DNA from: Pontivivens insulae
Lineage (GTDB): Bacteria; Pseudomonadota; Alphaproteobacteria; Rhodobacterales; Rhodobacteraceae
Reading direction: 5' to 3'
NCBI RefSeq assembly: GCF_900302495.1
Contig: NZ_OMKW01000002.1
Coordinates: forward strand, 868,001-932,000
Length of the DNA stretch: 64,000 nucleotides
Shown: piece by piece, positions 63,653 through 64,000 of the stretch
How the letters are laid out: every line of letters begins with the position of its first letter
Position numbering within the stretch: position 1 is the stretch's first letter
Program-made: the position numbers and the translations under genes
Notes under the pieces: model-generated
Told to the model about the DNA's origin: nothing
The model's database searches: none
Seen by the model: the letters and a program-made list of their open reading frames with translations, nothing else

Positions 63653-64000
63653 ATGACGACGGACGCACCTCTCCACCTCGACATTGCCGACGCGCCTGCG
63701 GGCGGCACCGCGCAATATCACACCGTCGGAGAGATGCAGATCCGCATCGCGACATGGCCGGGCGGGCAGAATGGCACCGTTCTCATCCTGCCCGGCCGTA
63801 CGGAGTACATCGAAAAATATGGCCGCGTGATCACGCGCTTTGTCATGCAGGGCTATTCGGTTGCCTGCATCGACTGGCGTGGACAGGGTCTGTCGACACG
63901 TCCCGGCGGCAATCTGGAACTGGGCCACGTGCGCAGTTTCTCGGAATACCAGCACGATCTGAAGGCTATGCTGGCCGTCACGCAGGACTGGCCGACGCCA
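63653..64000 (+). CDS. Alpha/beta hydrolase (lysophospholipase-like), 5' part
   Basis: The first 116 codons of a gene that runs out of the window. GTVLILPGRTEYIEKYGRVI carries the oxyanion-hole region, and YSVACIDWRGQGLSTRPGG is the strand and loop that precede the nucleophile elbow of the PldB/monoacylglycerol lipase group. The catalytic Ser lies beyond the window edge. It is coupled to the lipid-binding SCP2 gene, which fits a lipid substrate (inference). Confidence 0.9.
   Translation, partial: MTTDAPLHLDIADAPAGGTAQYHTVGEMQIRIATWPGGQNGTVLILPGRTEYIEKYGRVITRFVMQGYSVACIDWRGQGLSTRPGGNLELGHVRSFSEYQHDLKAMLAVTQDWPTP

Noticed and set aside
1-64000. CRISPR arrays, tRNA or rRNA genes, insertion sequences, toxin-antitoxin or phage genes
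   Set aside because: I looked for spaced direct repeats, cloverleaf-type intergenic stretches, transposase motifs and small coupled pairs and found none that I could support.

Overview
The window is chromosomal DNA of an alphaproteobacterium, most likely of the Rhodobacteraceae (Roseobacter/Rhodobacter group). This rests on gene content and order (pckA opposite chvI-chvG-hprK-rapZ-EIIA-HPr, a DksA without zinc cysteines, DUF6473, a CarD/FdxA/S4/SUV3-like helicase block, a GAAC-N7-GAAC SOS site) and on dense packing with many ATGA overlaps. I recognised no tRNA, rRNA, CRISPR array, insertion sequence or prophage.

Layout. 1-171: 3' end of ribD. 175-4616: a minus-strand capsule block (kpsS, a KpsD/Wza-type lipoprotein, kpsC). 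4723-8162: riboflavin genes ribE-ribBX-ribH, then nusB and a membrane protein. 8166-13846: M48 protease, DUF898 protein, parC and an SDR. 13921-17025: twin-TM protein, PduO-type adenosyltransferase, etfB-etfA, small membrane protein. 17031-21540: cupin, NYN-LOTUS protein, DUF6473 protein, 3-hydroxyacyl-CoA dehydrogenase, YceI, cytochrome b561. 21544-27836: an incomplete regulatory PTS (HPr, EIIA, RapZ, short HprK) with ChvG/ChvI, divergent from pckA. 27956-30507: a tightly overlapped group (DUF3429, GFA-methyltransferase fusion, RNase HI, TRIC channel).

30510-40070: mixed housekeeping genes (dksA, a MoxR ATPase, an SDR, CsbD, anmK, tyrS, DUF3179, two cyclophilins, coaD, Nudix, CBS). 40150-43858: divergent uvrA and ssb with a LexA-type site between. 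44039-51786: AI-2E-family permease, gyrA, rlmE, Ppx/GppA, an MscS channel. 51969-57271: C1/cobalamin genes: metF divergent from a three-gene operon (virulence-factor family protein, second MTHFR, methyl-THF:corrinoid methyltransferase), then cobT and cobS divergent. 57359-62703: carD, fdxA, S4 protein, asparaginase, SUV3-like helicase. 62735-64000: TPR protein, SCP2 protein and the start of an alpha/beta hydrolase cut by the window edge.

Read together, most of the window is core metabolism and information processing. The points most worth attention are the capsule block lying between ribD and the rest of the riboflavin genes, the GFA-methyltransferase fusion, a family of extragenic palindromes sharing a GCCTCCGGC(G/A)GGGATATTT core, degenerate motifs in RibBX, RapZ and DksA, and the second MTHFR plus corrinoid methyltransferase operon beside cobT/cobS. 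I saw nothing that clearly forms an undescribed defence or mobile system.
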